A stretch of DNA of 20,106 bases. Origin: Patescibacteria group bacterium (GTDB lineage: Bacteria > Patescibacteriota > Minisyncoccia > Minisyncoccales > UBA10102). Made by a program: the position numbers and the translations under genes. Where the stretch lies: the NCBI GenBank assembly GCA_018816925.1, contig JAHIUP010000072.1, positions 1 through 20,106 on the forward strand, written 5' to 3'. Each line of letters begins with the position of its first letter. The stretch's first letter is position 1. Below are positions 14,459 through 20,106 of the stretch, one piece after another. The notes beneath the pieces are model-generated. The model was not told the DNA's origin, searched no databases, and saw only the letters and a program-made list of their open reading frames with translations.

Positions 14459-14718
14459 TGATAAACATTCAAGTTTCTGAGCGCTTCAAGAAAAGCTATC
14501 GTAAGCTTCCCGAGAAAATCAAGCAACGTGCGAAAGAAAGGGAAACGGTTTTCCGAGCCGGCCCTTTTGACCCAAGTATCAAAACGCATAAACTTTCTGG
14601 AAAAGAAGCGGGCATATGGGCGTTTTGGATTAACGACTCCTATCGTATCAAATTTATCTTTCTTCCGAACAAGGAAGTTTTGTTTTTAGATATCGGCACG
14701 CATAAGATTTATAAATAA
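14458..14718 (+). CDS. RelE/ParE-superfamily toxin
   Basis: An 86-aa basic protein of the RelE/ParE fold. Hallmarks are FKKSYRKLPEKIKQRAKER (helices 1-2), HKLSGKEAGIWAFWINDSYR (beta1-2 with the conserved W and YR) and the terminal LFLDIGTHKIYK, matching the family ending LLxIGxHxxVY. Toxins of this kind usually cut mRNA on the ribosome or poison gyrase; the sequence cannot decide which. The final tyrosine (Y85), H82 and several basic residues are available for catalysis. The start is ATG 14458, overlapping the antitoxin stop (TGATG); a TTG one codon earlier is less likely. The pair sits between a membrane protein and an unknown gene, with no transposase or att-like repeat nearby. Confidence 0.88.
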   Translation: MINIQVSERFKKSYRKLPEKIKQRAKERETVFRAGPFDPSIKTHKLSGKEAGIWAFWINDSYRIKFIFLPNKEVLFLDIGTHKIYK

Positions 14719-14781
14719 CGCAAGCTTGAAGACGCTTGGCGAGGAGGTTGATGTGGGGTGTTCTTGCGGGGCCCAAAGGAG

Positions 14782-14787
14782 TATACT
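14782..14787 (+). promoter_or_regulatory. -10 box for the 103-aa gene
   Basis: TATACT lies six bases before ATG 14794, the same spacing as in the antitoxin gene, again implying a leaderless message. No good -35 is seen. An AAAGGAG at 14775-14781 is too far from the ATG (12 bases) to be a normal ribosome site. Confidence 0.45.
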
Positions 14788-14793
14788 GCAGGT

Positions 14794-15105
14794 ATGGAGC
14801 CAATTTCCGTGCATCAAAAACGGGAGGAGGCGCAGGGAGCATGGGATTTTATCGTGGAGCTCGGAGAAGAGAGCAACCTTATAGGATTTCTTGTGCATCT
14901 TGATGAGGCCTACTGGGTGGCACTCACAGGAGGAAAGCACTCTCCTGAAAATCTCGTGCGAAAGACGTTTGAATTTCTCCTCCATAAGGAAGACCGCAAC
15001 TCCGTATTGCGGGAATTTGATTTACGGGAGGTGTCTGCGCATTTTCCCGATTACGAAGAGGAGATACGAAAGAAGATGCACCATTCGTTGCAGGATTCCC
15101 CTTGA
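14794..15105 (+). CDS. Hypothetical soluble protein (103 aa)
   Basis: I cannot name a family, although the central segment WVALTGGKHSPENLVRKTFEFLL (42-64) looks conserved in character. The protein begins with a short helix (QKREEAQGAWDF), has a beta-hairpin-like part (NLIGFLVHLDEAYWVALTGG), then helical FDLREVSAHFPDYEEEIRKKM. It is acidic and charged, with no membrane segment. ATG 14794 is preferred over GTG 14758 because the latter lies upstream of the -10 box and adds residues unlike the rest. The stop lies at the foot of a hairpin that probably terminates the transcript. It is a single-gene unit between the toxin-antitoxin pair and the non-coding RNA candidate. Confidence 0.7.
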   Translation: MEPISVHQKREEAQGAWDFIVELGEESNLIGFLVHLDEAYWVALTGGKHSPENLVRKTFEFLLHKEDRNSVLREFDLREVSAHFPDYEEEIRKKMHHSLQDSP

Positions 15106-15137
15106 CCCCGTAAAGCAACTTTGTTGCCTTACGGGGT
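15105..15137 (+). terminator. Hairpin at the end of the 103-aa gene
   Basis: A 15-bp stem with one mismatch: ACCCCGTAA then GCAAC (15105-15119) pairs with GTTGC then TTACGGGGT (15123-15137), loop TTT. It begins on the last base of the stop codon. No T-run follows; instead the right arm runs straight into the TTGACA of the next promoter. It is a likely terminator or insulating hairpin. Confidence 0.6.
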
Positions 15138-15164
15138 TGACAGGGGTTCTTGGCAGGGTATGCT
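15137..15164 (+). promoter_or_regulatory. Promoter of the non-coding RNA candidate
   Basis: TTGACA (15137-15142), a perfect -35, is followed after 16 bp by TATGCT (15159-15164), four of six matches to the -10 consensus. The predicted start is near 15171. No convincing coding frame follows on this strand. Confidence 0.55.
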
Positions 15165-15170
15165 GGAAGA

Positions 15171-15370
15171 GTAGGAGCTCCTGTGGTTCATTTCTGGGTG
15201 TGTCCCCTCTCTCTGTTCGTGATGAGGTTCTTGGTAGCTTTGGAGAAGGAGCTCCTTTATTTGCTTCTTGGGATACCGCCTCACCCCAAGAAGCACTATC
15301 TTCCTGCGGGGGGGAAACCTCCCCTGCACGATATACGACCCCGTCTTCCGAAAAGGCGGGGTCATTATGT
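15171..15370 (+). ncRNA. Candidate structured non-coding RNA, family unknown
   Basis: About 200 bases without a supported gene, bounded by a promoter (15137-15164) and a terminator (15337-15376). Three strong hairpins follow each other: a perfect 11-bp stem 15262-15272 with 15285-15295 around a 12-base loop; a 9-bp stem 15306-15314 with 15319-15327; and the terminator stem. Further upstream, AGGAGCTCCT occurs twice (15173-15182 and 15247-15256) and the copies can pair over 10 bp, enclosing 64 bases. GGTTCTTGG at 15226-15234 could compete for the CCAAGAA arm of the second hairpin, so alternative folds are possible. I looked for SRP RNA, tmRNA and RNase P signatures and found none; 6S RNA has no sequence signature to test by eye. 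It could also be a leader or attenuator of the next gene, but that gene has its own promoter. Confidence 0.5.
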
Positions 15371-15376
15371 TATATT
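15337..15376 (+). terminator. Terminator of the non-coding RNA candidate
   Basis: GACCCCG plus TCTT (15337-15347) pairs over 11 bp with the segment ending GGCGGGGTC (15353-15363), followed by a T-rich stretch ATTATGTTATATT. The T-run is broken, so efficiency may be moderate. Confidence 0.7.
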
Positions 15377-15403
15377 GACCCCAGACCGGAACAAGGGTAT
15401 AAA
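15375..15403 (+). promoter_or_regulatory. Promoter of the YgjP-like peptidase gene
   Basis: TTGACC (15375-15380), exactly 17 bp, TATAAA (15398-15403). The ATG is at 15413. A GAGGGG (15404-15409) lies between the -10 and the ATG and would be a ribosome site only if transcription started unusually close to the -10. Confidence 0.75.
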
Positions 15404-15412
15404 GAGGGGACT

Positions 15413-15967
15413 ATGGAGCGGGTACGGGTGAAAAACGCAACTATCCGGTATGCCCTGCTGCGGAGCAGGAATGCCCATGCTCTCCGGCTCCGGGCTTCTC
15501 CCAAGGGAACCTTTCTCCTTACCGTTCCTCTTGGCACGCGCCAGGAACACATCAGGAGGTTCCTCCGGGAGAGGGCAGAGTGGATGCTCGAACAGCAGGG
15601 ATTTTTCCGGCGCTTCGGCAGGCGGGCGCTTTTTCAGTTTGGCCGGGAACACTATTTGAGGCACCGAGAGGAGGCGAGGACCCTGGTGGAAAGGCGTCTC
15701 CGCCATTTCCTGCGCCTCTACCGAGTTCGGTACCGGGCAGTACGCGTGAAGAACCACGCGGCAACCTGGGGGAGCTGTTCAGAGCTCAAGAACCTGAACT
15801 TTAGCTATAAGCTCCTATTCCTTCCTCGTCGCCTCTCTGATTACATCATTGTGCACGAGCTTTGCCATCTTAAGCACTTTGATCATTCTCCCCGATTCTG
15901 GCGTCTCGTGGCGCGTACCTTCCCCGACTACCGGGATCTTGAGTGGCAGCTTAGGTATAAATATTAA
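15413..15967 (+). CDS. YgjP-like zinc metallopeptidase (DUF45, M48-like)
   Basis: A 184-aa protein of the YgjP/DUF45 family. The N-terminal half is a basic beta-rich domain (RVRVKNATIRYALLRSRNAHALRLRASPKG) typical of these proteins. The second half contains TWGSCSELKNLNFSYKLLFLP (118-138), in which WGSCS is a family marker, and the zinc site HELCHLKHFDHSPRFW (148-163), with H148, E149, H152 and the third ligand H158. All active-site residues are present. It has no signal peptide or membrane segment, so it should act in the cytoplasm; family substrates are poorly known. A longer upstream open frame (from 14891) crosses the 103-aa gene and the RNA candidate and is rejected. ATG 15413 fits the promoter and family start. 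Confidence 0.93.
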   Translation: MERVRVKNATIRYALLRSRNAHALRLRASPKGTFLLTVPLGTRQEHIRRFLRERAEWMLEQQGFFRRFGRRALFQFGREHYLRHREEARTLVERRLRHFLRLYRVRYRAVRVKNHAATWGSCSELKNLNFSYKLLFLPRRLSDYIIVHELCHLKHFDHSPRFWRLVARTFPDYRDLEWQLRYKY

Positions 15968-15973
15968 GCCCCA

Positions 15974-17170
15974 ATGGCAAAGTACATCCTTGTACTAATA
16001 GCGTTCGGAGCAGGGATTACGGTCTGGCAATTCTTTCCCACGTGGAGCTTGCTTCCAGCATTTACTCCTTTGTCCACAGAGTCCCTAGAACAGGCAGAGG
16101 AGCCGCAGTCGCAGGAAGAAGTGGAGAGGCCCGAACGCCAATTGCCCGAAGAATGGAGGGCCGTCTACCTTACCTCGTGGGCCGCGGGGAGAAGAAGTAT
16201 AGAGGAACAGATTCTGCTTCTAGGAAAAGAAGTGGGGGTAAATGCCGTTGTCGTTGACCTCAAGGATTTCTCGGGTCTAGTATCCTACGATACAGATGTT
16301 TTGGAGGTCGCCGCCATTGGCGCGGAAACGAACCGCATCCCCGACCTTGCAGGTTTCGCGTCCCGCCTCCAGGAAGCTGGGATTTTTGTTATAGGGCGCA
16401 TCACGGTATTTCAGGACCCCGTGCTCGCCGCCGCGCGCCCCGACCTTGCCTTGCAAAGGGTAGGGGAAGCCGGTGAGCCCTGGTTAGACAACAATGGGAT
16501 TGGGTGGCTTGACCCTGCCGCCCAAGAGGTGTGGGAATATAATGTCAAACTTGCGGCAGACGCCCTTGCGAAAGGCGTAGATGAGATAAACTTTGACTAC
16601 GTACGCTTTCCTTCAGACGGCGATCTTGCAGATATTGCTTACCCCGTGTGGGAGGAAGATATTCCACGCCGGGAGATTATTAGAGGGTTTTTTGCTTTTC
16701 TTAGAGAGAACCTTCCCGAAGCCGTGCTTTCTGTGGACCTGTTCGGGCTCGTTGCGCTGGACACCTGGGATGACATGGGCGTGGGCCAGGTGCTGGAAGA
16801 CGCCTTCCCGTATTTTGACTATGTTTCTCCTATGGTCTATCCCTCCCACTATGCTGCCGGGTTTGCTGGATTTGAGAACCCCGACGCCCACCCCTATGAG
16901 GTGGTGCGTATTTCCCTTGAAAAGGCCAAGGAGCGTCTTATAGCTTCCGGGGAAACAGGGGTTCGCTTGAGGCCCTGGCTTCAGTATTTCACGTTGAGAC
17001 GCTCGGATGCAGAGTATGATTCCTCCAAATTCCGCAGCCAGATTGAGGCAACCAAAGACGCGCTCGGAGAGCAATATGCGGGATTCGCGCTCTGGAACCC
17101 CGAGAGCAGATATCCCTTAGAAGAAATGAAAGAGATTTTTTTGAATCTCGCGCCCTTGCAGGACGTCTGA
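15974..17170 (+). CDS. DUF4015-like putative glycoside hydrolase, membrane-anchored
   Basis: A 398-aa protein. A hydrophobic N-terminus (4-20) acts as signal anchor, followed by a Glu/Pro-rich linker (34-58). The rest matches the DUF4015 (putative glycosyl hydrolase, TIM-barrel) family: RAVYLTSWAAG (62-72), VVVDLKDFSGLVSYDT (92-107), GRITVFQDP (141-149), WLDP (178-181), EINFDYVRFPSDG (204-216), FDYVSPMVYPSHY (281-293), RPWLQYF (333-339), GFALWNPESRY (370-380). Acidic residues D95, E204 and D208 lie where barrel catalytic residues are expected, but catalysis has not been shown widely for this family. It probably acts on cell-surface polysaccharide outside the membrane. It starts six bases after the YgjP-like gene and is likely co-transcribed. 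Confidence 0.9.
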   Translation: MAKYILVLIAFGAGITVWQFFPTWSLLPAFTPLSTESLEQAEEPQSQEEVERPERQLPEEWRAVYLTSWAAGRRSIEEQILLLGKEVGVNAVVVDLKDFSGLVSYDTDVLEVAAIGAETNRIPDLAGFASRLQEAGIFVIGRITVFQDPVLAAARPDLALQRVGEAGEPWLDNNGIGWLDPAAQEVWEYNVKLAADALAKGVDEINFDYVRFPSDGDLADIAYPVWEEDIPRREIIRGFFAFLRENLPEAVLSVDLFGLVALDTWDDMGVGQVLEDAFPYFDYVSPMVYPSHYAAGFAGFENPDAHPYEVVRISLEKAKERLIASGETGVRLRPWLQYFTLRRSDAEYDSSKFRSQIEATKDALGEQYAGFALWNPESRYPLEEMKEIFLNLAPLQDV

Positions 17171-17178
17171 ACCCGGAA

Positions 17179-17201
17179 TGTGTGAAGCCGGTCTTCACAC
17201 A
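17179..17201 (+). terminator. Perfect hairpin after the DUF4015-like gene
   Basis: TGTGTGAAG (17179-17187) pairs perfectly with CTTCACACA (17193-17201) around CCGGT. It lies eight bases behind the stop at 17170. No T-run follows, so it may stabilise the 3' end rather than terminate. A -10-like GATAAT (17245-17250) without a clear -35 lies before the next gene. Confidence 0.5.
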
Positions 17202-17283
17202 ATCGCTAGTGGAAGTCGTGCTCTTGGTGACCGGAGAAGGGTATGATAATATAGAGCAAGAATAAAGAATAACCAGATAATCT

Positions 17284-18045
17284 ATGATTACTCCATTCAA
17301 GAACGCGGTCGCTCTGTTTGGTATTCTCGCACTTGGCGCCTTCGCGTATGCGGCGGTTGTCTTCGTGCAATCATATTCGCAATCCCTTGACCCTTCAGCC
17401 ACGAGGAGTTTTTCCGTATTCGGGCAGGGGGACGCGTCTGGGGTCCCCGACATCGCCCAATTCACCCTCACGGTGCTCACGGAAGGAGGAATAAATCTTG
17501 CCCTCCTGCAAGACGAGAACGCCGAGAAGATGAACGGAGTATTAGAATATATTAAGAGCCAGGGCGTAAAAGCCGAAGATCTTCGCACGCAGCAGTACTC
17601 TATCCAACCGAGGTACCAGTACTATTCGTGCTACCAGCAGGTAGGTCCTTGTCCGCCTCAAGAGATTGTGGGCTACACTGTTTCGCAGACCGCAAGCGTG
17701 AAAGTGCGGGACTTCGCGAAGATAGGCACTTTGCTGTCGGGAGCCGTGGAACAGGGAGCGAACACGGTTTCCCAACTTTCCTTCCAGGTGGAGGATTCCA
17801 CGGCATTGGAGAATGAGGCGAGGGGGGAGGCAATAGAGAAGGCAAAAGAGAAGGCAGAGGCGATTGCAGAGGCCGGAGGGTTCCGGCTCGGACGCCTGCT
17901 CTCCATTCAAGAGGGCTTTAATTCCTCTCCCATGCCAATGATGTATACAGCAGAATCCGATGGCAGGGGAGGAGCCGCTCCATCTATTGAACCGGGTACT
18001 CAAGAGGCGCAGGTGTCAGTTACCCTGCTTTACGAAATTAGATAA
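17284..18045 (+). CDS. SIMPL-domain (DUF541, YggE-like) exported protein
   Basis: A 253-aa protein. One hydrophobic segment (8-28) anchors or exports it. The SIMPL domain (about 41-252) begins FSVFGQGDASGVPDIAQFTLTV, typical of the family, continues with GYTVSQTASVKVRDFAKIGTLLSGAVEQGAN (130-160), the helical ALENEARGEAIEKAKEKAEAIAEAGG (174-199), and ends VSVTLLYEI. C116 and C123 lie in a short insert (YYSCYQQVGPCPP) and could form a disulfide outside the cell. Some family members are linked to oxidative-stress tolerance (YggE) and others form oligomeric channels or surface assemblies; the precise role here is unknown. ATG 17284 has no clear Shine-Dalgarno. Confidence 0.92.
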   Translation: MITPFKNAVALFGILALGAFAYAAVVFVQSYSQSLDPSATRSFSVFGQGDASGVPDIAQFTLTVLTEGGINLALLQDENAEKMNGVLEYIKSQGVKAEDLRTQQYSIQPRYQYYSCYQQVGPCPPQEIVGYTVSQTASVKVRDFAKIGTLLSGAVEQGANTVSQLSFQVEDSTALENEARGEAIEKAKEKAEAIAEAGGFRLGRLLSIQEGFNSSPMPMMYTAESDGRGGAAPSIEPGTQEAQVSVTLLYEIR

Positions 18046-18078
18046 CCTATGAACTGTTGAGGGTCCCGTTGTTCCTCC

Positions 18079-18972
18079 ATGAAACGAGGCGTTTATGATA
18101 TAGGGGTAGGATGGGGTCATCCAGCAGACCAGGTGTTCGCGGGTTTTTTCCGCGAGGCAGTGAAGAAGAAGGGGATTGAGGTGCGGGAGGTTACCTACGG
18201 GAACCTTGAAGAGGACTTCAAGGAGATACTCGCGGGACGCCTCTCCTTTCGCGTATTCGTGGATCGTTCCTCGGAAGACCATCCGGCCTTTGCCCTTATT
18301 GCAGAACGCTTGAAGAGGGGAGGGAGCCATGTGGTGAACGACCCAGTGCTTGCCGCAAAGTTTGGCAGCAAGGCCCTTCTCCACGAGCTGTTTGCGAAGG
18401 AGGGGATTCCCGTGCTCCCCACTGTTTTTCTTTACCCTGGCAAGAAAACTTCGTTCGCCAGTTTCATTAAAAAGGAACGGCCTCCTTTTGTGCTTAAGCC
18501 CTCCCATGGCGGGGGAGGGGATTACGTTGTGCTGACGGCTCGTACGGCAAAGGACATTGAGCGAGCCCTGCAGGACAACGCTCCGGATGCCACCCTTCTT
18601 CAGTCCTACCTCGCGCCTTCTTCCTTGCTGGGCAGGGCAGCATGGTTCCGGGCAATCTTTGTCGCAGGGACGGTTATTTCTCTGTGGTGGGACCCGCATA
18701 GTTCCTTTTACGAGGTGTTCGCAAGCACGGCAGAAGAGAAACGAATCTCTCAAGAATTGGAGAAAATTGCCCTTCGGATAGCAGGCCTCACAGGCCTTGA
18801 GCTTTTCAGTACAGAGGCCGCGCTCAACGGAGAAGGAGAAATAAAAGTGGTGGATTATGTGAATCAACCCATTGATCTAAACGTTCAAGAAAGGGCTCCC
18901 AACGGATTGCCTACGCCCGTGGTGCGCACCATTGCGTCCCAGCTCGCCTTGAGAGCCGCGGCTTTTCTATGA
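18079..18972 (+). CDS. ATP-grasp family enzyme
   Basis: A 297-aa protein of the ATP-grasp fold (carboxylate-amine/thiol ligases). The N-terminal domain (1-90) ends with HVVNDPVLAAKFGSKALLHELFAKEGIPVLPT (84-115), the usual lead into the grasp. ATP-binding is seen in FVLKPSHGGGG (137-147, K140 and the Gly-rich loop) and LLQSYL (173-178). The metal site is E246 in LFSTEAAL plus VVDYVNQPIDL (257-267, D259, N262), a variant of the common EIN motif. It resembles RimK/D-Ala-D-Ala-ligase-like enzymes, but the substrate cannot be told; a peptide-bond or small-molecule ligase is likely. The stop overlaps the next start (ATGA 18969-18972), so the two genes are translationally coupled. Confidence 0.88.
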   Translation: MKRGVYDIGVGWGHPADQVFAGFFREAVKKKGIEVREVTYGNLEEDFKEILAGRLSFRVFVDRSSEDHPAFALIAERLKRGGSHVVNDPVLAAKFGSKALLHELFAKEGIPVLPTVFLYPGKKTSFASFIKKERPPFVLKPSHGGGGDYVVLTARTAKDIERALQDNAPDATLLQSYLAPSSLLGRAAWFRAIFVAGTVISLWWDPHSSFYEVFASTAEEKRISQELEKIALRIAGLTGLELFSTEAALNGEGEIKVVDYVNQPIDLNVQERAPNGLPTPVVRTIASQLALRAAAFL

Positions 18973-19316
18973 AGAAATATTCTTTAGAACGTGAGGACTT
19001 GGAAAAGGAAACCGAGGTGGAGTTCTTCCGGGGCTCTGGACCAGGAGGCCAGAGGAGGAATAAGCGAGAGACGGGGGTGCGTATTCGTCATGTCCCGAGC
19101 GGTCTTGCAGTGGAGGCGCAGGAACGTGCCTCCCAGCAGCAGAACAGGGAGCTTGCCTTTGAGCGCCTCGCGGAGCTTTTAGAAGAGTTAAATATGCCGG
19201 TAAAACCTCGCATTCCCACAAAGCCCTCACGGGCCTCCCAAGAGGAGCGTCTCCGGGGAAAGGAGGAGCATTCCCAGAAGAAGCTTCAGAGAAGGTCTCC
19301 TCGTATGAACTTTTAG
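18969..19316 (+). CDS. ArfB-like peptidyl-tRNA hydrolase (GGQ domain only)
   Basis: A 115-aa protein consisting of the catalytic domain of class I release factors without the codon-reading domains. GSGPGGQRRNK (22-32) carries the GGQ at 26-28; VRIRHVPSGLAVEAQERASQQQNRELAFERL (37-67) is the standard domain-3 continuation. The C-terminal tail (79-115) is basic (KPRIPTKPSR, KKLQRRSPRMNF), as in ArfB/ICT1, where such a tail enters the empty mRNA channel of stalled ribosomes. It therefore probably frees stalled ribosomes by hydrolysing peptidyl-tRNA. It is shorter than E. coli ArfB (about 140 aa). Alternatively it is a generic RF-like protein. The start overlaps the ATP-grasp stop; a functional link between the two is not evident. 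Confidence 0.9.
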   Translation: MKKYSLEREDLEKETEVEFFRGSGPGGQRRNKRETGVRIRHVPSGLAVEAQERASQQQNRELAFERLAELLEELNMPVKPRIPTKPSRASQEERLRGKEEHSQKKLQRRSPRMNF

Positions 19317-19333
19317 GGGCTTGCAAGTATTTC

Positions 19334-19361
19334 CTGGTTTGGTAGAGTATCTTCAAACCAG
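19334..19361 (+). other. Inverted repeat upstream of purD
   Basis: CTGGTTTG (19334-19341) pairs perfectly with CAAACCAG (19354-19361) around a 12-base loop. It lies between the GGQ gene stop and purD. With no T-run it may be a weak terminator, or an operator. A -10-like TATATT (19367-19372) follows at once, so protein binding here could control purD. Confidence 0.4.
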
Positions 19362-19387
19362 CACACTATATTTAGAAGGGAGCGGTA

Positions 19388-20089
19388 ATGAAAGTACTCA
19401 TAGTGGGTTCGGGAGCAAGGGAGCACGCAATCGCATGGAAGATTCATCAGGATCCCAAGGTGGAGCTGTTCGCAGCTCCAGGAAACGGAGGCACCGAGAG
19501 TTTCGCGCAGAATCTCCCCGGTGTAGACATTACAAGTGGGAGCAGCGTGGTGGACGCAGCGCGCTTTGTGGGAGCGGATCTTGTAGTAGTGGGTCCAGAG
19601 GCGCCCCTTGCGTGTGGAGTTGTGAACACATTAGACAAAGCGGGCATTCCTTCGTTCGGCCCTTCTATGGAAGCGGCACAAATTGAGACGAGCAAGAGTT
19701 TCGCAATAGAGATGATGAGGAGAAAAAGAATTCCTCATGCTCCCTCTTGGTTCTTCAATAATGATGCCGCGGTGGAGAATTTCGCGCGCAACTACGGCAA
19801 GCCAGTTGCGGTGAAGCCAGACGGCCTTTCAGGGGGGAAGGGCGTACAGATATGTTCTACGCCCGAAGAAGCGGCTTTTGCAGCGAGGGCCTGTATGAGA
19901 ATAAGCCCTAGAAGACGCATCGTGGTGCAGGAGGTGCTGGAGGGGCAGGAGGTGAGCGTGTTCGGCTTTACGGATGGCTACTCTCTTTCTTCTTTGGTTG
20001 CCGGCCGGCTGTTGATGCCGTCTAACTTCCCTGTCTCCTGTGCCTTCCGGCGCCGGGCGTCTATCGTGACGTATGGCCTGCCCTGGTAA
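19388..20089 (+). pseudogene. purD: purD 5' half, broken near 20000
   Basis: The frame starts as phosphoribosylamine-glycine ligase, the second step of purine synthesis: MKVLIVGSGAREHAIAWKI, FAAPGNGGTE (28-37), VVVGPEAPL (67-75), GPSMEAAQIETSKSFA (91-106), KPVAVKPDGLSGGKGV (138-153), QEVLEGQEVSVFGFTDG (181-197). AAGGGAG (19376-19382) is a good ribosome site for ATG 19388. After about residue 204 (near 20000) the match ends. The expected DxKR and GPNTGGMG segments of the ATP-grasp core are missing and replaced by 29 residues of no purD character, then a stop. The family length is about 420 aa, so half is lost. The downstream bases read as another gene on the minus strand; either an insertion or, more likely, an assembly join. 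The 5' part is secure. Confidence 0.88.
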
Positions 20090-20106
20090 ATCATGAGCTC
20101 ACCGAA
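19978..20106 (-). CDS. Partial minus-strand ORF, possibly phage-type protein
   Basis: On the minus strand the last 129 bases form an open frame of 42 codons entering from the right edge and ending at TAG (19978-19980). The peptide (ELMIYQGRPYVTIDARRRK, then QETGKLDGINSRPATKEERE) has the texture of a real protein and recalls a segment of phage recombination-type proteins, where RPATKEERE would normally be followed by more sequence. I hold that recognition weakly. The frame overlaps the last purD-like codons, so the boundary between the two lies about 19978-20005. The stop may be created by the junction rather than be the natural end. Confidence 0.4.
   Translation of the reverse strand, partial: FGELMIYQGRPYVTIDARRRKAQETGKLDGINSRPATKEERE

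Noticed and set aside
14720..14739. Hairpin CAAGC/GCTTG after the toxin gene
   Set aside because: Only five base pairs and no T-run; not enough for a terminator.
15262..15295. T-box-like GGGATACCGC motif
   Set aside because: The T-box core AGGGTGGNACCGCG is not matched (the TGG is missing), no Stem I hallmarks are seen, and the segment lies in the loop of a perfect 11-bp hairpin.
15129..15365. Minus-strand 78-aa frame over the RNA candidate
   Set aside because: Composition is Pro/Ser/Arg-rich, no ribosome site or promoter is visible, and the hairpins explain the sequence better.
14891..15412. Upstream extension of the YgjP-like frame
   Set aside because: It crosses the 103-aa gene, two hairpins, a terminator and a promoter; the added residues have no family similarity.
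18016..18867. Long minus-strand frame opposite the ATP-grasp gene
   Set aside because: Antisense shadow with no ribosome site; the plus-strand gene has clear ATP-grasp motifs.
1..20106. CRISPR array, tRNA, rRNA, insertion sequence
   Set aside because: No regularly spaced repeats, cloverleaf-like tRNA, rRNA stretch or transposase was seen on reading both strands.

Overview
The window looks like a gene-dense chromosomal contig from a bacterium. The best guess is the Candidate Phyla Radiation / Patescibacteria, Parcubacteria-like. This rests on the many small proteins with no recognisable family, short intergenic gaps, stand-alone minimal domains (a riboflavin kinase without its usual partner domain, an ArfB-like GGQ protein), multi-spanning membrane proteins with a PsbP-like outer domain, and start codons that often sit directly behind a -10 box. 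The assignment is inferred from style, not from a marker phylogeny. TGA ends many genes (e.g. pyrG, the riboflavin kinase, the antitoxin), so the genetic code is the standard bacterial one.

Layout: (1) 1-855: a terminator from an upstream unit, then a two-gene unit (unknown 98-aa protein plus a degenerate receiver-like protein) ending in a long bidirectional hairpin. (2) 879-1100, minus strand: a small gene with its own promoter and a perfect Shine-Dalgarno. (3) 1189-4307: a signalling cluster of a REC-REC protein, a FIST-domain sensor and a membrane histidine kinase. (4) 4373-7668: S41 protease, ribosomal protein L9 and CTP synthase, with rpmA (L27) on the opposite strand at 7675-7953. (5) 7954-10175: a small membrane ORF, cis-prenyltransferase, trans-polyprenyl synthase and a stand-alone riboflavin kinase, tightly packed. 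(6) 10172-14160: a secreted beta-rich protein, two adjacent paralogous membrane proteins with PsbP-like domains, and a small membrane protein; this part is more AT-rich by eye. (7) 14185-14718: a RelE/ParE-type toxin-antitoxin pair. (8) 14782-15376: a small unknown gene and then an apparent non-coding RNA unit with its own promoter, several strong hairpins and a terminator. (9) 15375-19316: YgjP-like metallopeptidase, DUF4015-like glycoside-hydrolase-fold protein, SIMPL protein, ATP-grasp enzyme and a GGQ rescue factor. (10) 19388-20106: the first half of purD, whose homology stops near 20000; the last ~100 bases instead read as part of an unrelated minus-strand protein.

How the genes may work together: the FIST protein, REC-REC protein and sensor-poor kinase plausibly form one signalling path. 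The two prenyl synthases together would supply the lipid carrier for the cell envelope. The S41 protease, SIMPL, DUF4015-like and PsbP-like proteins all have N-terminal membrane anchors and point to an envelope role. The two observations most worth following are the unassigned structured RNA at about 15171-15370 and the broken purD at the right edge.
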